Shown: positions 17,937 to 28,349, counted from the first letter of the stretch. The stretch: DNA of 64,000 nucleotides from an uncultured Clostridia bacterium (GCA_947625785.1 CANQPS010000006.1:1-64000); one strand, 5' to 3'. Program-made: numbers and translations. The notes: a model not told the origin generated them from the letters alone.

Positions 17937-18875
17937 ATGAAGAAATCAACATTTACGATAATAGTTACGCTAATTTGCATAGCAGCTATAAATATTATAA
18001 GCCATATGTATATGAATAAAATACATCATAAAGATGTAATTATAGTTGAAAAAAGTATAGTAAGGGAGTATGTTACATCAAGCGGAAGAATAGAATATGA
18101 TACATCAAAAGATATAAAAGCTCCGTCACAGGCTATTACAAGTAATATATATGTACAAGAGGGAGATACTGTCCAAAAAGACGATATAATTGCAACTTTA
18201 AAACTAATCAAGGAGGATTTAGATACTATACAAACAATGTCGGATATAGACTATAATCAAATAAAAGATTATATTTCTAATATTCCAACAGAAACATATA
18301 ATATATATGCTCCTTGCAGTGGTACAGTATCATCTGTGAATACGGATATTAATGAATATATATCACAAGATGATTCTATCATAAGTATAGACACTAACGG
18401 CAATATGAATGTTACATTAAGCATCAACGAAGCACAAATAAGCAGTATAGAATTAGGGCAAAAAGTTGAGATAAGCGGGGTAGGCTTCAAGGATATAGAA
18501 TGTAATGGTTTAGTAACTGATATTGCGAAAGAGGCAAAGCAAACGACAACACTTACAGGTAAAGAAACGACAGTAGCGGTAAAAGTGGGTATAGATAATA
18601 CAAACGAGAAAATATTGAAGGGGTTTACAGCGACCTGTAAAATAATCACATCAGAAAAAGAGTGTATAACTATACCATATACGGCCATAAGAGCAGATAA
18701 TAATGGTGATGAATATGTATTTGTAGTAAATAATGGTATGAGTGAAAAGCGATATATAGAATGTGGTATAGAAGACATTGAAACAGTAGAAGTAATATCG
18801 GGTTTAGAATGTGGTGATACGATAATAGTAAATGCAGAAGGTACAAATGAAAATGATTATATTATAATGGAGTAA
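17937..18875 (+). CDS. Membrane-fusion/adaptor protein of an ABC-type exporter (MacA/HlyD-like)
   Basis: 312 aa. N-terminal transmembrane anchor (FTIIVTLICIAAINIISH), a split biotinyl-lipoyl-like segment (SNIYVQEGDTVQKDDIIATL; YAPCSGTVSSVNTDINEYISQDDSI), beta-barrel part and the C-terminal motif GLECGDTIIV. Short, without the long hairpin of Gram-negative HlyD, as in Gram-positive YknX-like adaptors. Ends 5 nt before the permease gene, so the two form one exporter unit. Confidence 0.8.
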   Translation: MKKSTFTIIVTLICIAAINIISHMYMNKIHHKDVIIVEKSIVREYVTSSGRIEYDTSKDIKAPSQAITSNIYVQEGDTVQKDDIIATLKLIKEDLDTIQTMSDIDYNQIKDYISNIPTETYNIYAPCSGTVSSVNTDINEYISQDDSIISIDTNGNMNVTLSINEAQISSIELGQKVEISGVGFKDIECNGLVTDIAKEAKQTTTLTGKETTVAVKVGIDNTNEKILKGFTATCKIITSEKECITIPYTAIRADNNGDEYVFVVNNGMSEKRYIECGIEDIETVEVISGLECGDTIIVNAEGTNENDYIIME

Positions 18876-18880
18876 TTAGA

Positions 18881-20077
18881 ATGGACTATATATCAAGTGC
18901 AGTAAAAAATTTATTCAGAAAAAAGTTTAGATGCATACTTACATTAATAGGTATATCAATTGGTGTTATATCTGTTATAATAATAGGAAACATAAGTAAT
19001 TGTGGAAGTACTATGATAAATAATGAATTAGAAAATCTCGGTATGGACGGGATAATAATATCGACAAGCAGTAATATATATACATCTGACGAAAATGTTC
19101 CGTTAGGCGAGAAAGAACTTGAAGCCATAAAATCTTTATCGTCTGTTGAAAATGCAGTACCGCTGACAGTAGAAAGTGCTGTTGTAACAGTTCATAATAA
19201 TGAATATCAAAGTATGTTATGGGGAATTACTGCAGATACAAATCAAGTAATATCAATGAGTTTATTATATGGTCGTTATATAAGTATGTATGATATTAAT
19301 TCGGCAAACAATGTATGCTTAGTTGACCAAGCATTTGCACAAAGCATATATAATAGAGATAATATTGTTGGAAAGAGTATATATATAGATTTTGGTGGTG
19401 TAAGAGATAAATATGAAGTTGTAGGTATAGTAAAAACAGGCGGAGATATAATGGGAAGTATAGTAGGAAATATTGTTCCCGAATTTGTATATATTCCGTA
19501 TACTACTATGCAAAAATATCGTTACTCAACAGATTTTCAAAAAATAGCTATACAAGTAAATAACGGATATAATATAGACAGTGTATGTAATATAATTGAA
19601 AACAAACTTAATAAAATAAATAATCTCTCTTCAAGTTATAGTACAATGAATATGCTGCAACAAAAAGATGGTTTAAATAGTATATTAAATATAGTGACGA
19701 TGATATTATCTTGTGTTGGGGCAATATCGCTATTGGTAGCAAGTTTAAGTATAATGACGATAATGACCGTAGCAGTTAGTGAACGAAAAAGAGAAATAGG
19801 AATAAAAAAAGCATTAGGAGCTAAGAAATCAGATATAATAACAGAATTTCTAATAGAGGCAGTACTAATTTCTTTAATTGGCTGTACAATAGGTGTTATA
19901 ATAAGTATGTCAGTATCGTATATAGTAATTTTGATATTAGGAATAAATATCAAATTAAAATGGGATATAGTAATATATACATCTATATTTTCCGTAATAT
20001 GCGGAATAATATTTGGAGTATATCCTGCTATAAAAGCATCTAAACTAAGCCCCATAGATGCTTTAAGAATGGAGTAG
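18881..20077 (+). CDS. MacB/FtsX-like ABC transporter permease
   Basis: 398 aa. One N-terminal transmembrane helix, a large extracellular MacB_PCD-type domain (residues about 40-260) and three C-terminal helices, with the FtsX motif EREIGIKKALGAKKSDI. YPAIKASKLSPIDALRME is the typical C-terminus. Likely pairs with the adaptor upstream to export a peptide or lipid or sense envelope stress. No ABC ATPase gene lies next to it, so the ATPase must be encoded elsewhere or be lost. Confidence 0.88.
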   Translation: MDYISSAVKNLFRKKFRCILTLIGISIGVISVIIIGNISNCGSTMINNELENLGMDGIIISTSSNIYTSDENVPLGEKELEAIKSLSSVENAVPLTVESAVVTVHNNEYQSMLWGITADTNQVISMSLLYGRYISMYDINSANNVCLVDQAFAQSIYNRDNIVGKSIYIDFGGVRDKYEVVGIVKTGGDIMGSIVGNIVPEFVYIPYTTMQKYRYSTDFQKIAIQVNNGYNIDSVCNIIENKLNKINNLSSSYSTMNMLQQKDGLNSILNIVTMILSCVGAISLLVASLSIMTIMTVAVSERKREIGIKKALGAKKSDIITEFLIEAVLISLIGCTIGVIISMSVSYIVILILGINIKLKWDIVIYTSIFSVICGIIFGVYPAIKASKLSPIDALRME

Positions 20078-20082
20078 ATTAT

Positions 20083-20817
20083 ATGGAGTTTATTGAAACA
20101 CCGAATATTCCGAAACAAGCCGTGAAAACGGTTATAGTTTCGGGAATACATAATAAAATAATAGATTATCTTAATAATAACAATATATCTGTTATAAAAT
20201 CTGAAAAATTAAGTCGTATTGACAAACCAGTGCAATATCATACGGATATGCAAGCAATTCATTTAGGAAATGATAAATTTTTGGTAGAAAAAAACTGCAC
20301 ATCTCTGCAGAAAGCGTTAACAAATATAGGTGCAAAAATAATTTTATCAGATAAAAGCTTAGCGTATAATTATCCAAATGATATAGCGTTGAATGCACTT
20401 ATCATAAACAAATATGTAATAGGCAATATAAAATATTTAGATTTTAATATAACTAATCTTTCAAAGAACGGATATACTCTTATAAATACAAAACAAGGTT
20501 ATAGCAGATGTTCAACAGCAATTATTAATAACAATGCTGTAATTACGGCAGATAAATCGATATTAAAATCTCTTAAAAATAATTTGGACATTTTGCTTAT
20601 AGAGAACGGTGATATAAAATTAAATGGTTATGATTATGGTTTTATAGGAGGCAGCTGCGGACTAATTGATAAAGATATATTACTGTTTTTTGGAAATATA
20701 AAGGAACATAGAAATTATAATAAAATAAAATCATTTGCACGGAATAATGGTATATATATTGAACAAACGGGAAATTATATGCTCGAAGATATAGGGGGTA
20801 TGATACAAGTTATATGA
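20083..20817 (+). CDS. DUF6873-like protein (guanidine-modifying-enzyme fold)
   Basis: 244 aa. Pattern features such as FIETPNIPKQAV, YHTDMQAIHLGNDKFLV, KQGYSRCSTAII and LNGYDYGFIGGSCGLI match a clostridial family I recall as DUF6873, GME fold. These motifs suggest a relative of arginine deiminase/amidinotransferase enzymes, but the catalytic Cys cannot be assigned with certainty (Cys in YSRCST or GGSCGL). Substrate unknown. Starts 5 nt after the permease stop. Confidence 0.65.
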   Translation: MEFIETPNIPKQAVKTVIVSGIHNKIIDYLNNNNISVIKSEKLSRIDKPVQYHTDMQAIHLGNDKFLVEKNCTSLQKALTNIGAKIILSDKSLAYNYPNDIALNALIINKYVIGNIKYLDFNITNLSKNGYTLINTKQGYSRCSTAIINNNAVITADKSILKSLKNNLDILLIENGDIKLNGYDYGFIGGSCGLIDKDILLFFGNIKEHRNYNKIKSFARNNGIYIEQTGNYMLEDIGGMIQVI

Positions 20818-20919
20818 TTTACAAATTGTTATTTATTTTCATATTTTGATATGATATAATATATAATATGGTCAATAAAACCACGGCAGTAAAATATTAT
20901 TAAAAGATGGAGTGATAAA

Positions 20920-22203
20920 ATGTCAAAAATAAACCGAAATCCTATAAATAACAGGGTAACATTTACATCTATAAAAGAGGATAAATTTAAGGCAAATGGA
21001 ATTTATGTAAATGTATATTTGCCATTAGATAAAGAAACCGCACCACTAAATACAGTTTTAGCGAATGTTATAAGCAGTTCCTGCAAAGAATACCCTAATA
21101 TGCAAAGCCTTAATCGAAAATTAAGTATGTTATATGGTGCCAATATATCTGGGACAACAAGAAAAATAGGTGATAATTTATCCATAATATTGTCTACACA
21201 AGGAATTGACGATAAGTATGCTATTGATGAAGGAGAAAAGATATCAAAATCGAGGGCTGAATTATTATGTTCTATGATATTTAATCCCAATGTTGAAGGC
21301 AGTGCTTTTTGCAAATCAGATGTGGAAAGAGAAAAAAGACAAGTTCTTGATTATATAGATGCTATGTATAATGATAAAAGACAATATTCTTTAAAGCGTT
21401 GTACGGAAATAATGTTTGCAAATGAACAATTTGGTATAAATAGGCTTGGCACAAAGGAGCAAGTTGAGAAGATAACACCGGAGGACCTATATGTTGCTTG
21501 GCAAAATATGATAAATAACGGTATTTTTGAAATTGTTACTATTGGCTCATCTGATTATGATGATGTAAAAGAAATGTTTGCAAGATATTTGCCTGAAAAG
21601 CAATTAATATCAACCAAACTAAATACACAAGTTATATCAACGGTAAACAAAATAAATAAAGTAAATGATATACAAGATGTATCACAATCAAAACTTGTTA
21701 TGGGATTTAGAACAGGAATTGCCGAACCGGATGGAGATACAATGGCTATGCGTTTAACAAATTCTATTTTGGGTGGTACGGCACATTCAAAATTATTTTT
21801 AAATGTAAGAGAAAAATTAAGTCTTTGTTATTATTGTTCGTCAAGTTACAATAGATTAAAGGGTTGTATGTTTGTTGAATCCGGTGTTGAAACTAAAAAT
21901 ATAGAACCAGCATATAAGGAGATAATGAACCAACTTAACGAATTAAAAAACGGCAATATTACAGATGAGGAAATTACTGCTGCAAAGATGAGTTTTATAA
22001 ATGCTACTAACAGTATATGTGATAGTATAGGTAATCTTGAATATTGGTACACATCGCAGATATTTGACCACGAAATAAATTCGCCTGAACAAGCCATTGA
22101 AAAAATAAAAGCCATCAGCAAAGAGGATATAATTAAATCTGCAAATACCATTAAACTTGACACAATATATACACTTACAGGTAAAGAAAAAAAGGAGGAT
22201 TAA
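20920..22203 (+). CDS. M16-family peptidase homolog, probably non-catalytic (YmfF-like)
   Basis: 427 aa. The M16 layout of two alpha/beta halves is visible, but the zinc motif HxxEH is absent: the corresponding region reads LANVISSSCKEYPNMQSLNRKLSMLYGAN. Such YmfF-like subunits pair with an active YmfH-like partner, which is the next gene. The couple is common in Firmicutes; their substrate is not established to my knowledge. Confidence 0.8.
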   Translation: MSKINRNPINNRVTFTSIKEDKFKANGIYVNVYLPLDKETAPLNTVLANVISSSCKEYPNMQSLNRKLSMLYGANISGTTRKIGDNLSIILSTQGIDDKYAIDEGEKISKSRAELLCSMIFNPNVEGSAFCKSDVEREKRQVLDYIDAMYNDKRQYSLKRCTEIMFANEQFGINRLGTKEQVEKITPEDLYVAWQNMINNGIFEIVTIGSSDYDDVKEMFARYLPEKQLISTKLNTQVISTVNKINKVNDIQDVSQSKLVMGFRTGIAEPDGDTMAMRLTNSILGGTAHSKLFLNVREKLSLCYYCSSSYNRLKGCMFVESGVETKNIEPAYKEIMNQLNELKNGNITDEEITAAKMSFINATNSICDSIGNLEYWYTSQIFDHEINSPEQAIEKIKAISKEDIIKSANTIKLDTIYTLTGKEKKED

Positions 22204-22207
22204 TATA

Positions 22208-23485
22208 ATGGAATTTACAAAAATATCAAGCGATAGAATAGGCGACAGTTACTATAAAATGTTACACCCATCAGGTTTAACGATATATGTTTATCCCAAG
22301 AAATCATACAATTCCACTTATGCTATTTTTGGTACAAATTTTGGTTCAATAGATACAACATTTATGTATAAGGGCGAGAAAATAGTAGTACCCGATGGTA
22401 TAGCACACTATTTGGAACATAAATTATTTGAAAGTGAAGACGGGGACGCATTTGCAAAATATGCCAAGACGGGTGCTATGGCGAATGCCTATACAAGTTT
22501 TGATAAAACTTGTTATTTATTTTCCTGTTCAGATAATTTCGAAGAATCGTTAAATATATTGATTGATTTTGTTCAATCCCCATATTTTACCGAAAAAACT
22601 GTCCAGAAAGAACAGGGGATAATTGGACAAGAAATAAAAATGTATGATGATAATGCAAATTGGCGAGTAATGTTTAATGTTCTTACAGCTATGTATCATA
22701 ATCACCCTGTCAGCGTTGATATAGCGGGTACAGTAGAATCGATAGCTGATATTACTGCTGAAAAATTATATAAGTGTTATGAATGTTTTTATAATCTTAA
22801 CAATATGTCATTATGTATAGCAGGAAATATAGAACCACAAGAAGTATTAAGAATAGTTGATAAAAAATTAAAACCATCTCCAAAGCAAGAGGCATACTCT
22901 ATATTTGAAGATGAGCCATACGAAGTATGTCAGTCATATATAGAACAAAATTTTGATATTGCTATGCCATCATTTGTTCTTGGATTTAAGGAGAAGGCTA
23001 AGCAACGAGTAGCTACTGTTGAAGAAATAGCTGCAACAGATATCATTTTATATTCATTGTTATCAGATGCCTCAGATTTATACAATAAATTAATAAATGA
23101 AGGACTTATTAATGATTCATTTGGTTATGAATATTTTGAAGGCAGAGGTTATGCGTCAGTATTATTTTCGGGCGAGTCGAGAAATCCTGAAAAAGTAACA
23201 GAAATGATTAAATTGACAATAGAAAATTTACACGAAAACGGTATTAGTGATAAAGATTTTGAGATGTCAAAACGAGCTATATATGGAAAAAGTATAGAAA
23301 TCCTTGATAATCCGGATAATATAGCTGATATACTTATAAGCTTTGATTTTTCAAAAAGAGAATTATATGATTATATTAATGCTATTGCAAAAATAACCAA
23401 AAATGATATTGAAAACAGATTAAAAGAACAACTTGATGTAAATAACTGTTCATTATCTGTTGTTAAGCCTTTTTGTGAGGATTAA
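22208..23485 (+). CDS. M16-family zinc metallopeptidase (YmfH-like)
   Basis: 425 aa from ATG 22208 (AAAGGAGG just upstream, near the 3' end of the previous gene). The zinc motif HYLEH is present in PDGIAHYLEHKLFES, with the third ligand Glu further on, in KEQGIIGQEIKMYDD. Active partner of the preceding inactive homolog; together they form a pitrilysin-like heterodimer. The upstream extension of the reading frame (from 22157) lies in the previous gene and is not used. Confidence 0.88.
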   Translation: MEFTKISSDRIGDSYYKMLHPSGLTIYVYPKKSYNSTYAIFGTNFGSIDTTFMYKGEKIVVPDGIAHYLEHKLFESEDGDAFAKYAKTGAMANAYTSFDKTCYLFSCSDNFEESLNILIDFVQSPYFTEKTVQKEQGIIGQEIKMYDDNANWRVMFNVLTAMYHNHPVSVDIAGTVESIADITAEKLYKCYECFYNLNNMSLCIAGNIEPQEVLRIVDKKLKPSPKQEAYSIFEDEPYEVCQSYIEQNFDIAMPSFVLGFKEKAKQRVATVEEIAATDIILYSLLSDASDLYNKLINEGLINDSFGYEYFEGRGYASVLFSGESRNPEKVTEMIKLTIENLHENGISDKDFEMSKRAIYGKSIEILDNPDNIADILISFDFSKRELYDYINAIAKITKNDIENRLKEQLDVNNCSLSVVKPFCED

Positions 23486-23490
23486 TTCTT

Positions 23491-24384
23491 ATGAATACAA
23501 CATTTAATGTATCATTTCCAGGACTTGGAATAAATGATTTAAAGATAAGTAATGCAGCTTTTTCAATAGGAACATATAGTGTTTATTGGTACGGAATAAT
23601 AATAGCATTTGGTTTTATAGTTGCTGTAATATATTGTTTTCCTAAAACCAAGAAATATGGTATAAATTTAAACGATTTTATAGATTGTGTAATAGTTGGA
23701 TTAATATGTGGGATAGTAGGGGCAAGACTTTATTATGTTATATTTAAATGGAGTTATTATTCACAAAATTTGAAGGATATATTTAATATACACAATGGTG
23801 GCTTGGCTATATATGGTGGAATTATAGGTGCATTGATTGGTGGTCTAACTGTCGCAAAAATAAAAAAAATAAATATACCTGCAATATTAGATCTTTCGGT
23901 AATAGGATTTTTAATAGGTCAAGGAATAGGACGATGGGGAAATTTTATCAATCAAGAGGCATTTGGTTCAGAAACAACATCTATATTTCGTATGGTAAGC
24001 GAAAATATAAATTTATATGCTTCCAATCAAGGTACAAATGGATTAGAAGTACATCCTTGTTTTTTATATGAATCTGTATGGTGTTTATCAGGTGTATTAT
24101 TACTCCATATTTTTACGGCTAAATTCAAGAAATATGACGGACAAGTTTTTTTCCTATATCTAATATGGTATGGCTTAGAAAGAATGGTAGTTGAAGGGCT
24201 TAGAACTGACAGTTTATATATTCCAGATACAAATATAAGGGTATCACAACTACTTGCATTTATTACTGTATTAATAGGAATTGCTATGTTAATTTATTTT
24301 CAATTTAAAAAAACTAATAAAACATTTAATTCTGTTAAAATATCAAATAATAAAGGAGTATCGAACAATGGCAAAGATAATTGA
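23491..24384 (+). CDS. lgt: Prolipoprotein diacylglyceryl transferase
   Basis: 297 aa, seven predicted membrane helices. Transfers diacylglycerol from phosphatidylglycerol to the lipobox Cys of prolipoproteins. The Lgt signature GRWGNFINQEAFG, YWYGIIIAFGF, HNGGLAIYGGIIG, and VHPCFLYESVW are present. It overlaps folD by 17 nt. Confidence 0.95.
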   Translation: MNTTFNVSFPGLGINDLKISNAAFSIGTYSVYWYGIIIAFGFIVAVIYCFPKTKKYGINLNDFIDCVIVGLICGIVGARLYYVIFKWSYYSQNLKDIFNIHNGGLAIYGGIIGALIGGLTVAKIKKINIPAILDLSVIGFLIGQGIGRWGNFINQEAFGSETTSIFRMVSENINLYASNQGTNGLEVHPCFLYESVWCLSGVLLLHIFTAKFKKYDGQVFFLYLIWYGLERMVVEGLRTDSLYIPDTNIRVSQLLAFITVLIGIAMLIYFQFKKTNKTFNSVKISNNKGVSNNGKDN

Positions 24385-25222
24385 TGGAAAAAAAGTTTCT
24401 TCTGATGTAAAAAATAAAGTGGCACAACAAGTTTTAAAATTAAAAGAAATGTATAATAAAGTGCCGGGACTTGCAGTAGTTATAGTAGGAAATGACCCTG
24501 CATCAAGAGTATATGTAAATAATAAAAAAAGGGCTTGTGATATGGTCGGATTTTATTCTGAGGAATATGCCCTCCCAGAAGAAACAACACAAGAAGAATT
24601 AATGTCATTAATTGAAAAATTAAATAATAAAGAAAACATAAATGGAGTGCTTGTACAATTACCATTACCAAAACATTTAAATGAAAGCGCAGTAATCGAA
24701 GCAATTAAGCCACAAAAAGATGTTGATGCATTTCACGCATCTAATGTTGGAAAAATAATGATTGGGGAATACAGTTTTTTGCCTTGTACACCGGCAGGCG
24801 TAATGGAACTGATAAAAAGCGAGAATATAGAGGTTGAAGGAAAAAATTGTGTTGTTATAGGCAGAAGTAATATAGTAGGAAAACCAATGGCAATGCTGTT
24901 ATTGCATAATAATGGAACTGTTACCATCTGTCACAGCAAAACGAAAAATTTAAAAGAAATTTGTAAATCAGCAGATATTCTTGTAGCAGCAGTTGGAAAA
25001 CCAAAGTTTGTTAAATCAGATATGGTAAAAGAAGGGGCAGTTGTAATTGATGTTGGAATGAATAGAGATGAAAATGGTAAACTATGTGGTGATGTAGATT
25101 TTAAAGAGGTTGAACCTATATCATCGTATATAACTCCTGTTCCGGGTGGAGTAGGGCCAATGACAGTGGCAATGCTTATGAAAAATACTCTTACAGCTTT
25201 TAAAATACAAAATCATATTTAA
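24368..25222 (+). CDS. folD: Methylenetetrahydrofolate dehydrogenase/cyclohydrolase
   Basis: 284 aa. Bifunctional NADP-dependent 5,10-methylene-THF dehydrogenase and 5,10-methenyl-THF cyclohydrolase. Signatures: VGNDPASRVYVNNKKRACDMVG (catalytic Lys in YVNNKKRA), LVQLPLP, KDVDAFH, PCTPAGVMELI, VVIGRSNIVGKPMAMLL and TPVPGGVGPMT. Starts inside lgt with GGAGTATCGAAC upstream. It follows the route of one-carbon units produced by GlyA. Confidence 0.97.
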   Translation: MAKIIDGKKVSSDVKNKVAQQVLKLKEMYNKVPGLAVVIVGNDPASRVYVNNKKRACDMVGFYSEEYALPEETTQEELMSLIEKLNNKENINGVLVQLPLPKHLNESAVIEAIKPQKDVDAFHASNVGKIMIGEYSFLPCTPAGVMELIKSENIEVEGKNCVVIGRSNIVGKPMAMLLLHNNGTVTICHSKTKNLKEICKSADILVAAVGKPKFVKSDMVKEGAVVIDVGMNRDENGKLCGDVDFKEVEPISSYITPVPGGVGPMTVAMLMKNTLTAFKIQNHI

Positions 25223-25239
25223 AGAGGTCTGATTTAAAA

Positions 25240-26442
25240 ATGAAAATACCATTTTCACCTCCGGATATAACACAATCGGAAATTGATGAGGTGATTGATA
25301 CCTTAAAATCCGGTTGGATTACAACAGGTCCTAAAACCAAATTATTTGAGCAAAAATTATCTGAATATTGTAATACAAAAAAAACAGTATGTTTAAATTC
25401 GGCTACTGCTTGCTTAGAAATGACACTTCGAATTCTTGGAATAGGAAAAGGTGATGAAGTAATAACCACAGCATATACATATACAGCAACAGCAAGTGTA
25501 GTATATCATATAGGGGCTAAATTAATTTTAGTTGATACAATGCCGGATAGTTACGAAATAAACTATGACGATATTTACAATGCAATAACAGAGAATACAA
25601 AAGCTATAATACCTGTTAATATTGCAGGGGTTATGTGTGACCATTCAAAGATATACCAAGCAGTAGACGCAAAACGCAATATTTTTAAACCATCTAACAA
25701 AATTCAAGAGGCTATTGGTAGAGTTGCAGTCATATTTGACGGTGCACATTCGTTAGGAGCAGTTAGAGATGGTAAAAAGTGCGGTGAAGTAGGAGATTTT
25801 ACAACATTTTCGTTTCACGCAGTAAAAAATCTCACAACAGGTGAGGGGGGAGCAGTAACTTGGAATACAATTAACGGAATAGATGATAATGAAATATATA
25901 GACAATATATGTTATTATCGCTGCACGGACAATCAAAAGATGCTTTATTAAAAATGAAAGCAGGTGCTTGGGAATATGATATAATTGCACCATATTATAA
26001 GTGTAATATGACGGATATAACAGCATCTATTGGACTTGCACAATTAAAACGATATGATAATATGCTCTTAAAAAGAAAAAATATTATTGAAATATATGAC
26101 AATACTTTTAGAAATATAGATAATATTGAGTATTTAAAACATTATAGTGATAATATGCAATCGAGTGGACATCTATATTTAACAAGATTATTAGGTAAAT
26201 CGATAAATGAAAGAAATAAATTTATTGAAAAAATGGCAGAATTTGGGGTAGCAACAAATGTACATTATAAGCCGCTGCCAATGTTGACAGCGTATAAAAA
26301 TCTTGGATTTAACATAAATAACTATCCTAATGCCTATAATCAGTATCAAAATGAGGTAACTATACCTCTTTACAGTACGCTAACATATGAACAAATAGAT
26401 TATATAATAAATTGTTATTTAAAAACACTATGTGAAATATAA
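25240..26442 (+). CDS. DegT/DnrJ/EryC1/StrS-type sugar aminotransferase
   Basis: 400 aa. PLP-dependent aminotransferase of nucleotide-sugar (deoxyamino-sugar) biosynthesis. PFSPPDITQSEIDEV and LKSGWITTGPKTKLFE, LNSATACLEMTLR, DGAHSLGAVRDGKK and the PLP lysine in FTTFSFHAVKNLTTGEGGAV define the family. It stands alone here, with no nucleotide-sugar dehydratase or glycosyltransferase nearby, so the sugar is not assignable. Last backbone gene before the base composition changes. Confidence 0.9.
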   Translation: MKIPFSPPDITQSEIDEVIDTLKSGWITTGPKTKLFEQKLSEYCNTKKTVCLNSATACLEMTLRILGIGKGDEVITTAYTYTATASVVYHIGAKLILVDTMPDSYEINYDDIYNAITENTKAIIPVNIAGVMCDHSKIYQAVDAKRNIFKPSNKIQEAIGRVAVIFDGAHSLGAVRDGKKCGEVGDFTTFSFHAVKNLTTGEGGAVTWNTINGIDDNEIYRQYMLLSLHGQSKDALLKMKAGAWEYDIIAPYYKCNMTDITASIGLAQLKRYDNMLLKRKNIIEIYDNTFRNIDNIEYLKHYSDNMQSSGHLYLTRLLGKSINERNKFIEKMAEFGVATNVHYKPLPMLTAYKNLGFNINNYPNAYNQYQNEVTIPLYSTLTYEQIDYIINCYLKTLCEI

Positions 26443-26488
26443 AGAATTAGTACATATATTTTTAAAATGTCGTCAATGTATGGATGGA

Positions 26489-26528
26489 GGAAGGTGTTTT
26501 TCGTGGTCTGTTTATTAAAACACTTTCC
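26489..26528. terminator. Hairpin between the backbone and the mobile region
   Basis: GGAAGGTGTTTT (26489-26500) pairs with AAAACACTTTCC (26517-26528), perfect 12-bp stem. It lies about where base composition rises. Confidence 0.55.
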
Positions 26529-26605
26529 GATCGGGAAAATAGATAAATTCCTGATTTGTCAAACCAACATCTGTCATAGAAAAGCAGGAGGTAACATATT
26601 ATTAA

Positions 26606-28084
26606 ATGATTTTAAAAGGAAAAGAACATATAAGGCTGTTGGTAGTTGTACTATCTGCGATTCTTCTGTTTACATTTAATGCGGCGGCTTTTGCAGACGG
26701 TTCTACGAACAATGAAAATAATCAAAATATATATGACAGGATAGATGATTATCTTTCCAATACTGTACCCAAAACACATTTTCCGTCATTCTCTATTACA
26801 ATAGTGGATAATGACGAAACACTATTCTCAAAGACTTATGGAAATTATGGAAGTACGGATGCTCCGTATGTTTTAGGGTCTGTGAGTAAATCATTTACGG
26901 CGCTATGCATAATGCAGTTGGTTGAACAGGGGAAGGTGTCACTTGATGCACATTTGTCGGATTATCTTCCAGACGCAACGGATGGAGAAAGAATTACGAT
27001 TCTTCAGCTGCTTAACCATACGAGTGGTTTAGGCGAACATCAGAATCTTACCAATTTCAGAATTGTAAGTGAACAAGGCTTGCATCTGTATTCCAATGTG
27101 AATTACTCATTGCTCGGTAAAGTGATAGAAACAGTCAGCGGTATTCCATACGAAGAATATGTTACGAAGAATATTTTAAAGCCTCTTAATATGAACAACA
27201 CCTATGCTGATCCGAAGAAAGCAAGTGGTCTTATTGACGGATATGAGAATTGGTTTGGATTCAATGTAGAAACGGATAACAAATATCGCAATACGCTCGA
27301 TGCATGGATAACTGTTCCGGCAGGATATATTTCCTCGTCAACAGAGGATCTGGGAAGATACCTTCAGATGTATCTTAACGGTGGGGAGAATATTATATCT
27401 GCTGATAGCATAAATGAGATGTTTTATAACAGTGTTGCTGTAGAAGATGAGATTCCTTACCGTTATGGGATGGGATGGACACTCATAAACGAACCGTTAA
27501 AGCGACCTGTGCTTCGTCATAGCGGACTTGTCGAAAATGGAATGTCATGTATATATATTCTTCCGGAAGACAATATCGGAGCAGCAATCACTATCAACAC
27601 GAATGATTATTTTGTAGGCGCTGATTTTGCCGACAGAGTTGGCTGGGATGTTGTCCTTATGCTTATGGGAGATGAACCGAATCAGATTGCTTTGAATGAA
27701 TATGTTATGAAGCATCTCATGTATGACGGGATATATCTGGCTGTGTTCATCATATCTGTATTACCGTTGCTTTTTATCGGAAAGTATAAGAAACGTCTCC
27801 AAAAGGGCAGTAATTGGAGAATTGTTGCATGGATGTTAGCTTTTCATGCGGTATTTCCGGTATTCATTTTGATGTTGCCCAGAATTTTCTTCGGAACACC
27901 ATTATGGGTAGTAAAAGCATTTGTCCCTGATTTATTTGTCGTAATTATGATCTCAGCTTGTCTGTTATTTGCAGGTGGAATTGTAAAAATGATTCTATTT
28001 ATAAGAAGAATGCTTTTCCACGCCCGTTATCCATATCATTATTTACAGCGTCAGCGCAGAAAGGAGAGAGGACTAAAATTTTAA
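26606..28084 (+). CDS. Membrane-anchored serine beta-lactamase-like/penicillin-binding hydrolase
   Basis: 492 aa. N-terminal signal/anchor (LLVVVLSAILLFTFNAAAFA), beta-lactamase domain (class C-like, Pfam Beta-lactamase) with SVSK (Ser92, Lys95), YSN about 65 residues later (LYSNVNYSLLG) and the third motif RHSGLVENG. Three C-terminal membrane helices (about residues 375-460) are unusual for a beta-lactamase and suggest a membrane peptidase/esterase instead. GC content is higher than upstream genes. AGGAGG precedes ATG 26606. Likely carried by, or at the edge of, the mobile region. Confidence 0.82.
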   Translation: MILKGKEHIRLLVVVLSAILLFTFNAAAFADGSTNNENNQNIYDRIDDYLSNTVPKTHFPSFSITIVDNDETLFSKTYGNYGSTDAPYVLGSVSKSFTALCIMQLVEQGKVSLDAHLSDYLPDATDGERITILQLLNHTSGLGEHQNLTNFRIVSEQGLHLYSNVNYSLLGKVIETVSGIPYEEYVTKNILKPLNMNNTYADPKKASGLIDGYENWFGFNVETDNKYRNTLDAWITVPAGYISSSTEDLGRYLQMYLNGGENIISADSINEMFYNSVAVEDEIPYRYGMGWTLINEPLKRPVLRHSGLVENGMSCIYILPEDNIGAAITINTNDYFVGADFADRVGWDVVLMLMGDEPNQIALNEYVMKHLMYDGIYLAVFIISVLPLLFIGKYKKRLQKGSNWRIVAWMLAFHAVFPVFILMLPRIFFGTPLWVVKAFVPDLFVVIMISACLLFAGGIVKMILFIRRMLFHARYPYHYLQRQRRKERGLKF

Positions 28085-28128
28085 ATTATTAAAATTGCAG
28101 AAATTGAAGCGAATACGGACAGTCTGCT

Positions 28129-28217
28129 AAGCGGCATTTTCCATAAATCGGAGATGCCGCTTTTCGGTTGCCCGAAAACAGAATGGTCACAGAAATTACG
28201 GTCTGTCACCATTTTTT
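28129..28217 (+). terminator. Two tandem terminators
   Basis: First, AAGCGGCAT/ATGCCGCTT (28129-28137 with 28154-28162) then TTTT. Second, AATGGTCACAG with CTGTCACCATT (28182-28192 with 28203-28213), one mismatch, ending T6. Confidence 0.75.
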
Positions 28218-28349
28218 ATTGAAAATGCATAAAAACAAAGATTAAAGTGTCGATTAATGTATTTTTTGATTGAAAATGTTCCTCTAAGGGAATATAATAT
28301 TGTTATATGGTATAAGATGCTTAATGGATTAAAACGTAGGCAAATTATG

